A stretch of 64,000 nt of DNA from Sphingopyxis sp. (GTDB taxonomy: Bacteria > Pseudomonadota > Alphaproteobacteria > Sphingomonadales > Sphingomonadaceae): assembly GCF_019459305.1 (NCBI RefSeq), contig NZ_JAIBES010000139.1, positions 1 to 64,000 on the forward strand, in the 5' to 3' direction. The notes beneath the pieces were generated by a model. That model worked only from the letters and a program-made list of their open reading frames with translations, was not told where the DNA came from and made no database searches. This document shows, in pieces, positions 29,180 to 38,445 of the stretch (positions are counted from its first letter, which is position 1; each line of letters opens with the position of its first letter). The position numbers were made by a program, and so were the translations under genes.

Positions 29180-29929
29180 CTAACTCGGTTTGCGGAAGCG
29201 CAGGGTGAACTGGTCGGTCTTGCCGCGGATTGCGGGGTCGAAGACGTTCGTCGTGCGCGGATCGTCGGCTAGGCGGTAGAGATCGCTTTCGGCTTCGAGT
29301 TTGAACCCGGCCTTGGTCAGCGCCGCGACCGCCGCCGCTTTGTCGATGCGGTGCAGGCTGTCGGCTTGCGTCGTGCCGGTGCCGTCGGCGGCGCTATGAT
29401 CGACAATCACCAGCGTCCCACCGGGTTTCAGCGCCGCGAACAGCGCCGCGCTCGCCTTGTCGCCGGTGCCTTCGGGAAAGGGTTTCAGATAGAGGTCGTG
29501 GAAATTCTGCACAGTGATGATCGTGTCGAGCGGTGCGGCAAAGGCGGGTGCGGCAAACGGACCGGCGACGGCATCGACATTGGCATAAGCGGCGTCGACC
29601 GCGGCCTGATCATCGCCATATTGTTTGCGAAAGGTGATGAACTCGGCGGGCTGGAAGGCGTGGACCTTGCCCGTCGGGCCGACCGCGGCGGCGAGCAGGC
29701 GAGTGACATAACCACCGCCCATCACAAAATCGCCGACCTGTTCCCCCGGCGCGATCTGCGCGAACGCCAGCAGCTCGGCGGGCTTGCGCGCCGCATCACG
29801 CTCGCGGTCGGCGGCGGGGCGCGCCGGATCGGCGAGCGCTGCGGCATAGTCCGACGGCGCGGCATCTTTGGCGGCGAGTGGGGTCGCCGACAGGGCGAGC
29901 AGCAGGGCGAGGGTAAGCGGACGGATCAT
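29180..29929 (-). CDS. exported class I SAM-dependent methyltransferase-like protein
   Basis: Signal peptide; GEQVGDFVMGGGYVTRLLAAAVGPTGKVHAFQP; LVIVDHSAADGTG. Confidence 0.8.
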   Translation of the reverse strand: MIRPLTLALLLALSATPLAAKDAAPSDYAAALADPARPAADRERDAARKPAELLAFAQIAPGEQVGDFVMGGGYVTRLLAAAVGPTGKVHAFQPAEFITFRKQYGDDQAAVDAAYANVDAVAGPFAAPAFAAPLDTIITVQNFHDLYLKPFPEGTGDKASAALFAALKPGGTLVIVDHSAADGTGTTQADSLHRIDKAAAVAALTKAGFKLEAESDLYRLADDPRTTNVFDPAIRGKTDQFTLRFRKPS

Positions 29930-30054
29930 GGCATCGACTCCCGTGGTGTATCGCATCGGTATAACAGCATCGCAGCGGCTTCGCCCGTTTATTTGCATAT
30001 CGCAATTTTGATGATAGGTTTCTTCGTGAAACTAAAAAGATCGGGAGAGTCGGG

Positions 30055-31794
30055 ATGTTTGATCTGGTGATACGCGGCGGCACCGTCGTCGATGGTTCGG
30101 GCGGAACCCCCTTTGTCGCGGATGTCGCGGTCGATGGCGATCGCATCGTCGCGGTGGGCGAAAATCTCGGCGCCGGGCGCGACGAAATCGACGCGAGTGG
30201 GAAGATCGTCACCCCCGGCTTCGTCGACGTCCACACGCACTATGATGGCCAGGCAACGTGGGACGCCGAAATGGCGCCATCGAGTTGGCACGGCGTCACG
30301 ACCGTCGTCATGGGCAATTGCGGCGTCGGCTTCGCGCCCGCCAAGCCCGACCGCCACGAATGGCTGATCAGTTTAATGGAAGGCGTTGAAGATATTCCCG
30401 GCACCGCGCTCGCCGAGGGCATGTCGTGGGACTGGGAGACTTTCCCCGAATATATGGACGCGCTGGAGAAACTGCCGCGCACCGTCGACGTCGCGTGCCA
30501 CGTCCCGCACGGCGCAGTGCGTGCCTATGTGCTCGGCGACCGCGAGAAACCCGGCGCGATTCCCACCGAAGCCGACATCGCCGAAATGTCGCGCATCGTC
30601 GAGGAGGGCATCCGCGCCGGTGCGCTCGGTTTTTCGACCAGCCGCACCGTGCTCCACAAATCGATCGACGGCGAACTCGTCCCCGGCACCACCGCGACCG
30701 CCGAGGAACTGATCGCGATCGGCCGCGCGATGGGGCGCGTCGGTTATGGCGTGTTCGAAATGGCGAGCGACCTGAAGCGCGAGTGGAACGAATTTCAGTG
30801 GATGGGCGATCTCAGCCGCGAAACCGGCCTGCCGGTGACCTTCGCCGCGCTCCAGTCGATCGCTAAGGAACTGCCGCTAGAGGAGCAGATCGAGGAAATG
30901 CGCCGCCAGAATGCGACCGGTGCCAACATCGTCGCGCAGATCGCGCTGCGCGGCAACGGCATCATCATGGCGTGGCAGGGGACGGTCCACCCGTTCCGCT
31001 TCAAGCCGGCGTGGAGCGAAATCATCGATATGCCGTGGGAGCAGCAGCTCGCAAAGCTTCGCGATCCGGCGTTCAAGGCGCGCATGATCGCCGAGGAGAA
31101 TGTCTGGCCCGAAAGTGACATTATCGACTTCCTGAAAATCGTCGCGCTCGGCTGGCCGGTGCAGTTCGAAATGGACCCCGACTTCAATTACGAGCCGAAG
31201 ATGGACGAAAGCATCATGGCGCGCGCCACCGCGGCGGGGGTTTCGCCCGACGAATATGCCTATGACCTGCTGATGAAGGACGAGGGCAAGGGCTTCATCT
31301 ATTTCCCGATCCTCAACTACCGCGACGGCAACCTCAATTTCCTCGAGGATTTACAGCATGCCGACGACACGGTGAACAGCCTGTCCGATGGCGGCGCGCA
31401 TTGCGGGACGATATGTGACGCGGCCTCGCCGACCTTCATGCTCCAGCATTGGGTGCGCGACCGCGCGGGGAAGCGGATTGCACTCGAACATGCGGTCAGG
31501 CGCCAGTGCCGCGACACCGCCTTGCTCTATGGGCTTGAGGACCGCGGTGTGCTCGCGCCGGGCTATCTCGCCGATCTCAATGTCATCGACATGGACGCGA
31601 TTAAACTCGGCAAGCCGTGGCTGGCGTTCGACCTGCCCGCGGGCGGCAAGCGCCTGCTGCAAAAGGCCGACGGCTATGTCGCGACGATCAAGTCGGGCGA
31701 AGTGACCTTCCGCGACGGCGCAATGCAGGGACCGACCCCCGGCGGGGTGATCCGCGGACCGCAGCGCGTCGAAATGGCGATGGCGGCGGAATAG
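30055..31794 (+). CDS. amidohydrolase family 3 / N-acyl-D-amino-acid deacylase-like
   Basis: MFDLVIRGGTVVDGSGGTPFVADVAV; VTPGFVDVHTHYDGQATWD; SDGGAHCGTICDAA. Confidence 0.88.
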   Translation: MFDLVIRGGTVVDGSGGTPFVADVAVDGDRIVAVGENLGAGRDEIDASGKIVTPGFVDVHTHYDGQATWDAEMAPSSWHGVTTVVMGNCGVGFAPAKPDRHEWLISLMEGVEDIPGTALAEGMSWDWETFPEYMDALEKLPRTVDVACHVPHGAVRAYVLGDREKPGAIPTEADIAEMSRIVEEGIRAGALGFSTSRTVLHKSIDGELVPGTTATAEELIAIGRAMGRVGYGVFEMASDLKREWNEFQWMGDLSRETGLPVTFAALQSIAKELPLEEQIEEMRRQNATGANIVAQIALRGNGIIMAWQGTVHPFRFKPAWSEIIDMPWEQQLAKLRDPAFKARMIAEENVWPESDIIDFLKIVALGWPVQFEMDPDFNYEPKMDESIMARATAAGVSPDEYAYDLLMKDEGKGFIYFPILNYRDGNLNFLEDLQHADDTVNSLSDGGAHCGTICDAASPTFMLQHWVRDRAGKRIALEHAVRRQCRDTALLYGLEDRGVLAPGYLADLNVIDMDAIKLGKPWLAFDLPAGGKRLLQKADGYVATIKSGEVTFRDGAMQGPTPGGVIRGPQRVEMAMAAE

Positions 31795-31824
31795 GCGGGC
31801 TGAACCAAAGCTTCATTCCCGCTT

Positions 31825-31927
31825 CGTCATGCTGGACTTGTTTCAGCATCCCTGACCCGAACTATCGGCCTGTGCTGCGCCGGTTTCGAGGGCAGGCCAT
31901 GGACGCTGAAACACGTTCAGGGTGACG
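31825..31927. repeat. intergenic palindromic repeat (CGTCATGCTGAACTTGTTTCAGCATCC type)
   Basis: Left CGTCATGCTGGACTTGTTTCAGCATCC; right reverse complement CGTCACCCTGAACGTGTTTCAGCGTCC. Confidence 0.75.
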
Positions 31928-31977
31928 AGATTTGGGCGGAGGGTCCGCCGCACGCAACTCGACTGAAGGAAAATGCC

Positions 31978-32985
31978 ATGAAAGCCATGCAACTGCGCGC
32001 CCCCGCCTCGCCCGACAATCTGACGCTGACCGATCTGGCCGACCCCGGTGATCCGGGGCCGGGCGAGATCCGCGTCCGGCTTATCGCGTCGTCGCTCAAT
32101 TTTCACGACTATGCCGTCGTCGTCGGGATGATCCCCGCCGCCGACGGACGCATCCCGATGTCCGATGGCGCTGGGACGGTCGAGGCGGTGGGCGAGGGGG
32201 TCACGCAGTTCAAACCGGGCGACACGGTGGTGTCGATCTTCTTCCCCGACTGGATCGACGGCGCCCCGCCCGCGACCGCGTTTCGTGGCGTGCCGGGCGA
32301 CGGCATCGATGGTTATGCGCGCGAAGTGGTGGTAACCCCGCAGCATTGGTTCACGTGCGCCCCGCGGGGTTATAGCGCCGCCGAGGCTGCGACTTTGACC
32401 TGCGCCGGGCTGACCGCATGGCGCGCGTTGTTCGTCGATGGCTCAACCCGGCCGGGATCGACGGTGCTGGTGCAGGGCAGCGGCGGGGTGTCGGTGTTCG
32501 CGCTGCAGTTCGCCAAGGCTGCGGGCGCGCGGGTGATCGCGACCAGCTCGTCCGACGCCAAACTCGAGCGGCTGAAAGCACTCGGCGCCGACGAACTGAT
32601 CAACTACAAGGAGGTGCCCGCGTGGGGTGCCAAGGCGCTGGAGATCACGGGCGGGGCCGGGGTCGATACCGTTGTCGAAATCGGCGGCGCGGGAACGCTC
32701 GACCAGTCGATGATGGCAACCCGCGTCGGCGGCCATGTTGCGCTGATCGGCGTCCTTGCGGGCTTCGCCGGACCGGTCCAGACCGGCCTGCTGATGGCGA
32801 AGAACCTGCGCGTGCAGGGACTGACCGTGGGCAGCCGCCAGCAACAGCTCGACATGATCGCCGGGATCGAGGCGAACGGCATCCGCCCGATCATCAGCGA
32901 CCATTTCCCGCTCGACCGCCTCGCCGATGCGTTTCGGCATCAGGCCGCGAACGGGCATTTCGGGAAGATTGTCGTCGATATCTAA
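31978..32985 (+). CDS. MDR/zinc-type NAD(P)-dependent alcohol dehydrogenase (quinone oxidoreductase family)
   Basis: DGAGTVEAVGEGVTQFKPGDTV; VLVQGSGGVSVFALQFAKAAGARVIATSSS. Confidence 0.9.
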   Translation: MKAMQLRAPASPDNLTLTDLADPGDPGPGEIRVRLIASSLNFHDYAVVVGMIPAADGRIPMSDGAGTVEAVGEGVTQFKPGDTVVSIFFPDWIDGAPPATAFRGVPGDGIDGYAREVVVTPQHWFTCAPRGYSAAEAATLTCAGLTAWRALFVDGSTRPGSTVLVQGSGGVSVFALQFAKAAGARVIATSSSDAKLERLKALGADELINYKEVPAWGAKALEITGGAGVDTVVEIGGAGTLDQSMMATRVGGHVALIGVLAGFAGPVQTGLLMAKNLRVQGLTVGSRQQQLDMIAGIEANGIRPIISDHFPLDRLADAFRHQAANGHFGKIVVDI

Positions 32986-32989
32986 CCCG

Positions 32990-33067
32990 CGTCATTGCGA
33001 GCGTAGCGACGCAGTCCAGAGCCTACGTAAATCGTCCTGGATTGCTTTCGCTGGGGTCGCAATGACG
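32990..33067. repeat. REP-like intergenic repeat (GTCATTGCGAGCG...CAATGACG type)
   Basis: CGTCATTGCGAGCGTAGCGA... and reverse complement arm CGTCATTGCGACCCCAGCGA... Confidence 0.8.
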
Positions 33068-33083
33068 ACTAGTTGGCGAGTCT

Positions 33084-33360
33084 CTAAACCCCGCTGCCAT
33101 GCCCCGCGTCGCCGTGCCGGATGCTGTCGCGCTTGACGCCATATTCGGCGCCCCAGCGGTCGGTCATCTGGGCGCGGATGGTCCATAGTTCGGGGAAGAA
33201 GCGATGCCGTGCGCCGGCATTAAGCAGGTCGACGGCGCGGCCGCTGATCGCTTTCGATCCATGCCGATCGAGCGGTGGACGAGGCAGATGTGGTGGGCGC
33301 GGAATTTCTGGAACAGCTCGTCGAATTCGATCAGCGCCTCGGCGTCGGGTTTGATGCACC
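33084..33360 (-). pseudogene. tryptophan 2,3-dioxygenase-like C-terminal remnant, frameshifted
   Basis: Frame 1: IKPDAEALIEFDELFQKFRAHHICLVHRSIGMDRK; frame 2: KAISGRAVDLLNAGARHRFFPELWTIRAQMTDRWGAEYGVKRDSIRHG*. Confidence 0.55.
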
Positions 33361-33474
33361 AAACCTCTCTCCTTCAGGGGAGGGGCCTTTTTGCTCAACC
33401 CCGCCGGTACACCCCCGCGGGCGGACGCCGCGGCGATCCTGACTGGCCGAGCCACAAGGGCGTCGCCGCCATGG

Positions 33475-34824
33475 TCACCGTGCGAGCAGGTCCGATGGCA
33501 GCGTCGGTTCGCTGACCAGCTTCGCCATCCGCCGCCACATCTCGTCGCGGCTGGGCTTGCCGCGTTCGACATGCGCACGGACCATCGTTTCACCGAGGCC
33601 GTAGTTGATGACATAGCTGCGATATTGATCGGTGAAGCTGACCGACTGTTCGGCGCGCTTTTCCGACACCAGCAGATATTTCTGGGTCAGCGCCACTGCG
33701 GTCGGCCGGTCAATCACGCCGTCGAGATATTGCTGCGCGATCGTCAGTCGTGCGCCGCCCAGCGCGTCGATCGCTTTGAGCAGCTGCCAGTAGCGATCGT
33801 CCGACGGCACCGCGATTTCGGCGAGCGGCATCAGCACGTCGCGTTCGGTCTCGGCCTTGCTAGCTTCAGGGAAAGCGAGGTCGATGCCGTAATTGGCGGT
33901 TCCTTCGGCGATCAGGCTTTGCGGGCTGTAGAGTGGATAGACGCTGAATTCGGTCCAGCCGCGCTCTTTGACCAGCTTTTCCTCAAGCTTCATGTTGAGC
34001 AGATGGTGGCCCGGATAACCTTCGTGGCAGCCAAGATCGAGCGCGCGCGACAGACGGATCGGCAGGTCGGTGTTGACCTGGATCAAACTGTGATACGCGC
34101 CCTGATAATAATTATAGCCGCTCCAGCTTTTGCCGGTGACGAACTCGAGCCGGAAGCTCTCGCCGTCGGGCATCGGGATATGCGCGAGGCTGCGACCGCG
34201 GCAGCGCGCGATCGCGACGTCGAACACCTTTTGCAACCGGTCCTTGGGGATGGTGAAGGCGTCGAGATAGGCCTCGACGCGCGTCGCGAGCGGGCTGTCG
34301 CCAGGGACGAGCGCCTCGACCGCGGTGAGATGCCGGTCGTAGCTGGCGAGGGGTTTGAGCTGCGGGCGGACGCCGAACAGGCGTTCGGCCTCGTCGGCGA
34401 AGGTGAAGCGGGTGCCCTCCATCATCATCAGCCGCGTTTCGGCAGCGCGCAGCTGGGCGCGCAGGAAGGCGGCGCGGCGGCGGTGGAGCGGGTCGGACAG
34501 GCGGAGCGCGGTCGCGTTGAGCCGGGCGGTGAGGTCGCGCGTCGCGGCGAGCAAGGTGGGCTTGTCGCGCGGGGCCGCCTCGGCTGAAGTCTTGAGTTCG
34601 GGCGGGCCATAATAGGCGTCGATATAGCCGTCCTCATGGGTGCCGATTTCGAGTGTCAGCCGGAGGTACGTCGCGGCAATGTCGGTCAGCGCCTGCGCCG
34701 AGGCCGGAGCGCGCCGCACGTCGATGGTGGCGACGTCGGCCGTACCGCGCGCACTTTGGTTCGCCGCGCAGCCCGACAATATGGAGGCGGCCACCAGCGC
34801 CAAGGTTATCGAACGGAGCATCAT
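33475..34824 (-). CDS. DUF885 family protein, lipoprotein (putative metallopeptidase)
   Basis: Lipobox ILSGC; HEGYPGHH motif; LIAEGTANYGIDLAFPE. Confidence 0.88.
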   Translation of the reverse strand: MMLRSITLALVAASILSGCAANQSARGTADVATIDVRRAPASAQALTDIAATYLRLTLEIGTHEDGYIDAYYGPPELKTSAEAAPRDKPTLLAATRDLTARLNATALRLSDPLHRRRAAFLRAQLRAAETRLMMMEGTRFTFADEAERLFGVRPQLKPLASYDRHLTAVEALVPGDSPLATRVEAYLDAFTIPKDRLQKVFDVAIARCRGRSLAHIPMPDGESFRLEFVTGKSWSGYNYYQGAYHSLIQVNTDLPIRLSRALDLGCHEGYPGHHLLNMKLEEKLVKERGWTEFSVYPLYSPQSLIAEGTANYGIDLAFPEASKAETERDVLMPLAEIAVPSDDRYWQLLKAIDALGGARLTIAQQYLDGVIDRPTAVALTQKYLLVSEKRAEQSVSFTDQYRSYVINYGLGETMVRAHVERGKPSRDEMWRRMAKLVSEPTLPSDLLAR

Positions 34825-36107
34825 GCGGTAACCGGATCGTCGTCTTCTGAGGTGTCCTCAACATCGCCGTCGGCGGCGATTTCGGCGGCGGATTCGCGTT
34901 CGACAGCATCATGCTGGTGATGGAGCGGGGCGAAGCGTAGCACGGCAAAGCCGACCAGCGCCGCGGCGAGCGATCCCATCAGGACGCCGATCTTGGCCTC
35001 TTCGATCAGCAGCGCATTGCCAGGGAAGGCGAGGCCGCCGATGAATAGGCTCATCGTGAAGCCGATCCCGCACAGCATCGCAATGCCATAGATCTGGAGC
35101 CAGGTCGCGCCGCGCAGCTTGCCCGCGATGCCGAATTTGACCGCGAGCCAGACGCTGCCGAAAATCCCGATCTGTTTGCCGAAGAAGAGGCCGGCCGCGA
35201 TACCAAGCGGCAGTGGCGCAAAAATCTGTTCGATCGTCAGCGCGCCGATATCGACCCCGGCGTTGGCGAAGCCAAACAGCGGCACGATGGCAAAGGCGAC
35301 CCAGGGATGAAGACCGTGCTCGAGCCGGTGAAGCGGCGAGGTCTGGCTGTCGGGGGTGCCAGGGGTGCGCTCGAACGGGATCGCCATCGCAGCCAGCACC
35401 CCGGCGATCGTGGCGTGGACGCCCGAGAGTAGCATTGCGTACCACAGGAACAGGAACATCAGGACGTAGAGCGGCAGGCTTTTTACCCCTTGCCGGTTCA
35501 TGACGAACATCGTGCCCAGGATCGCGGCAGCGGCGGCGAGGGCCATCATGTTGATCTCGGCCGTATAGAAGAGCGCGATGATCGCGACCGCGCCCATGTC
35601 ATCGACAATGGCAACGGTGACGAGGAAGAGTTTGAGCGACGTCGGCGCGCGCTTGCCGAGGAGCGCCAGCACGCCCATCGCAAAGGCAATGTCGGTCGCG
35701 GCCGGGATCGCCCAGCCTTGCGCCAGTCCCGGCGTCGACCCGGCGAATATCAGGTATAGCGCAGCGGGTACCGCCATCCCCGCTGCCGCCGCGATAAAGG
35801 GCAAGCGCCGCCGGTCCCAACTCGCCAGCCGTCCGTCGACAAACTCACGCTTGATTTCAAGCCCGACGAGCAGGAAAAAAACCGCCATCAACCCGTCGTT
35901 GATCCACAGATGAACCGTCATCGGGCCGAGCTTGTCGGTGAGCACAGGTCCGGTCACCGCATGGATTAGATGGTGATAATCATCGCCCAGCGCCGAATTG
36001 GCGATAATCATCGCCATAATCGCGGCGAAAATCAGCAGCATTCCTCCGGCGCTTTCGCTTTCAAGAAAGTCGCGCAGCGCCGAACGGGGCGGATTTCTGC
36101 CGGTCAT
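34821..36107 (-). CDS. nhaA: Na+/H+ antiporter NhaA
   Basis: INDGLMAVFFLLVGLEIKREFVDG; AIPAATDIAFAMGVLALLGKRAPTSLKLFLVTVAIVDDMGAV; ATGA overlap with DUF885 gene. Confidence 0.95.
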   Translation of the reverse strand: MTGRNPPRSALRDFLESESAGGMLLIFAAIMAMIIANSALGDDYHHLIHAVTGPVLTDKLGPMTVHLWINDGLMAVFFLLVGLEIKREFVDGRLASWDRRRLPFIAAAAGMAVPAALYLIFAGSTPGLAQGWAIPAATDIAFAMGVLALLGKRAPTSLKLFLVTVAIVDDMGAVAIIALFYTAEINMMALAAAAAILGTMFVMNRQGVKSLPLYVLMFLFLWYAMLLSGVHATIAGVLAAMAIPFERTPGTPDSQTSPLHRLEHGLHPWVAFAIVPLFGFANAGVDIGALTIEQIFAPLPLGIAAGLFFGKQIGIFGSVWLAVKFGIAGKLRGATWLQIYGIAMLCGIGFTMSLFIGGLAFPGNALLIEEAKIGVLMGSLAAALVGFAVLRFAPLHHQHDAVERESAAEIAADGDVEDTSEDDDPVTA

Positions 36108-36157
36108 GGGTCGGTGGTTCCTCTTGTTGCCCAGGGATGGCCGGTGTCCTAGCTCTA

Positions 36158-36574
36158 TGCGCTCAGCTTTACAAATCCGCCTTGCGCTCCAGCAATATCG
36201 GGGTGGCCGGCGCTATCGATTGCATGGCTGGGGCGGGACTACGGCTGGGCTATGGCATTGGCGATACGGGCCGCGCGCGCGCCTATGGGCAGGCCGGTAT
36301 CGTCGGGGCGCGGCGGCGCGGCAGGTTTGCCGGTGGGGCGAGTGTGATCGACCACAGGGTCGGTGCTGGCGAGAGTGCGCCGCTGCGGGTCGGCGCGCTG
36401 GCGGCAGGCGCTGTGCAGCCGGGCGCGGCGCGCGTAAATGTCGGACCGCGGTTGACTTTGCGCCTGCCCGATGTCGGCGAAGGCAGCCGGATCGCGCTCG
36501 ATTGGCGCCAACGCATCGCGGGCGACGCGCGCCCCGCCAGCGGGCTTGCGCTGACGCTCGCGAGCGACTTTTAA
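36158..36574 (+). CDS. hypothetical; possible truncated outer-membrane beta-barrel C-terminus
   Basis: Amphipathic beta pattern ending in LTLASDF with terminal Phe; no clear signal peptide; start uncertain. Confidence 0.35.
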   Translation, partial: CAQLYKSALRSSNIGVAGAIDCMAGAGLRLGYGIGDTGRARAYGQAGIVGARRRGRFAGGASVIDHRVGAGESAPLRVGALAAGAVQPGAARVNVGPRLTLRLPDVGEGSRIALDWRQRIAGDARPASGLALTLASDF

Positions 36575-36679
36575 ACCGCGGCAAAAATAGCGGTCCAGCC
36601 GATTCCCCGCCCCGGAAAAATGGTCTAGGGTCATGGGACTCGGCGCAGTTTTACGCCGCAGACGCATGTTTCGAGGCCT

Positions 36680-37588
36680 ATGGACCTTTACCTTCCTGTC
36701 GCCAATCTGTCGGTCAATGCACTGGTCATCGTCTTGTTGGGCGGCGGCGTCGGGTTTTTGTCGGGCATGTTCGGGGTCGGCGGCGGGTTCCTGACCACGC
36801 CGCTGCTGATCTTTTACGGCATTCCGCCGACCGTTGCGGCGGCATCGGCGGCGACGCAGGTCACCGGCGCGAGCGTATCGGGGGTGATGGCGCATCTCGA
36901 ACGCGACGGAGTTGATCTGCGCATGGGGGCGGTGCTCGTCGCGGGCGGCCTGCTCGGGTCGTTGATTGGCGCCGGATTGTTCGAACTGCTCACCGCCTGG
37001 GGCCAGATCGATACGGTGATTTCGATCCTTTACGTGGCGCTGCTCGGCACCGTCGGCACGTTCATGGGCCGCGAGGCGTGGGGCAGCTTTCGCGCCGCGC
37101 AGGCCGGATTGCCCGCCCCGGCGCGCAAACGGCGCCACCATCCGATGGTCGCCAATCTGCCGCTGCGCTGGCGCTTCTATCGTTCGGGTCTGTACATCTC
37201 GCCGCTCGCGCCGCTGCTGCTCGGGATGATCGGCGGGGTGCTGACGATGCTGCTCGGGGTCGGTGGCGGGTTCATCATGGTCCCCGCGATGCTTTACCTG
37301 CTTGGCATGGGAACGCAGGTCGTTGTCGGCACGTCGCTGTTCCAGATCCTGTTCGTGACGATCGCGACAACGATGGTCCATGCGCTGACGACGGGAGCGG
37401 TCGACATCGTGCTCGCGGCGCTGCTGCTCCTGGGTAGCGTGGTGGGAGCGCAGTTCGGGGCGCGCTTTGCGCAAAAGGCGCGGCCAGAATATCTGCGGCT
37501 GGCGCTGGCGGTGATCGTGCTGTTGGTGGCGCTACAAATGGCGGTCGGGTTGTTCATCCGCCCCGATGAAATTTACTCGGTGCAATGA
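36680..37588 (+). CDS. TauE/SafE family sulfite exporter
   Basis: GGGVGFLSGMFGVGGGFLTTPLLIFYGIPP and second repeat GMIGGVLTMLLGVGGGFIMVPAMLYLLGM. Confidence 0.88.
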   Translation: MDLYLPVANLSVNALVIVLLGGGVGFLSGMFGVGGGFLTTPLLIFYGIPPTVAAASAATQVTGASVSGVMAHLERDGVDLRMGAVLVAGGLLGSLIGAGLFELLTAWGQIDTVISILYVALLGTVGTFMGREAWGSFRAAQAGLPAPARKRRHHPMVANLPLRWRFYRSGLYISPLAPLLLGMIGGVLTMLLGVGGGFIMVPAMLYLLGMGTQVVVGTSLFQILFVTIATTMVHALTTGAVDIVLAALLLLGSVVGAQFGARFAQKARPEYLRLALAVIVLLVALQMAVGLFIRPDEIYSVQ

Positions 37589-38358
37589 CCGGTTGGCGCG
37601 CCTCGGTTCTGATGCTCGTCGCGCTGACCTTCGCGCCGGTCACGGTGCAGGCGGCCGATCCGCGGCTGGTTCCCGATGTGTCGAGCCGCGCGATCGACAT
37701 CCAATACAGCTTTACCGGCGAGGAATTGCTGTTGTTCGGCGCGATCCTCTATCCCGGCCAGCGGCTGCCCGACGACCGCGCGGACATCGTCGTGGTGCTG
37801 AAGGGGCCAGTGCGCCCGATCGTGTTGCGCGAAAAGCGCCGCGTCGCCGGGATCTGGGTCAACGCCAGCAGCATCCGTTTGCGCACCTCGCCGGGATTCT
37901 ATGCGATCGGATCGTCGCGCCCGATTGACAAGCTGGTCGACGAACGCACCGCAGCGATTTTCGAACTGGGGCTCGCCAATCTGTCGATGTCGCCGACCGA
38001 GTTTTCCGAAGCCAGCAAGCTCGAACGCTTCGAAGCCGGGCTGACCGACCTCTATCGCCGCCTTGGCCTGTTCTATGAAAATCCGGCGGCGGTCGAGATT
38101 ACCGAGGGGGTGCTTTATCGCGCGCGCATCCCGGTACCCGCGCGCGTTCCGGTCGGTACCTATCGCGCCGAAACCTTTTTGATCAGCCGCGGCCGCGTGC
38201 TCGCGGTCGCGTCGCGCGACGTCCAGATCCGCAAGGCAGGGTTTGAGCGTTTTGTCGCGCTGGCTGCGGAGCGCCACGGCTTTCTCTATGGCCTGACCGC
38301 GGTGATTCTATCGTTGCTGCTCGGCTATGCCGCATCGGCGATTTTCCGCCGTCGTTGA
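37585..38358 (+). CDS. TIGR02186 family protein
   Basis: ATGA overlap with TauE gene; VPDVSSRAIDIQYSFTGEELLLFGAI...DIVVVLKGP; C-terminal TM anchor. Confidence 0.8.
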   Translation: MTGWRASVLMLVALTFAPVTVQAADPRLVPDVSSRAIDIQYSFTGEELLLFGAILYPGQRLPDDRADIVVVLKGPVRPIVLREKRRVAGIWVNASSIRLRTSPGFYAIGSSRPIDKLVDERTAAIFELGLANLSMSPTEFSEASKLERFEAGLTDLYRRLGLFYENPAAVEITEGVLYRARIPVPARVPVGTYRAETFLISRGRVLAVASRDVQIRKAGFERFVALAAERHGFLYGLTAVILSLLLGYAASAIFRRR

Positions 38359-38445
38359 CCCGAGTTCCGGGGCGGACGCCTTTAGCCAATATTTACCCTG
38401 ACCTGCGATACCGAAGTACGGGATCATTTTAGGCGGGGCATTTTG

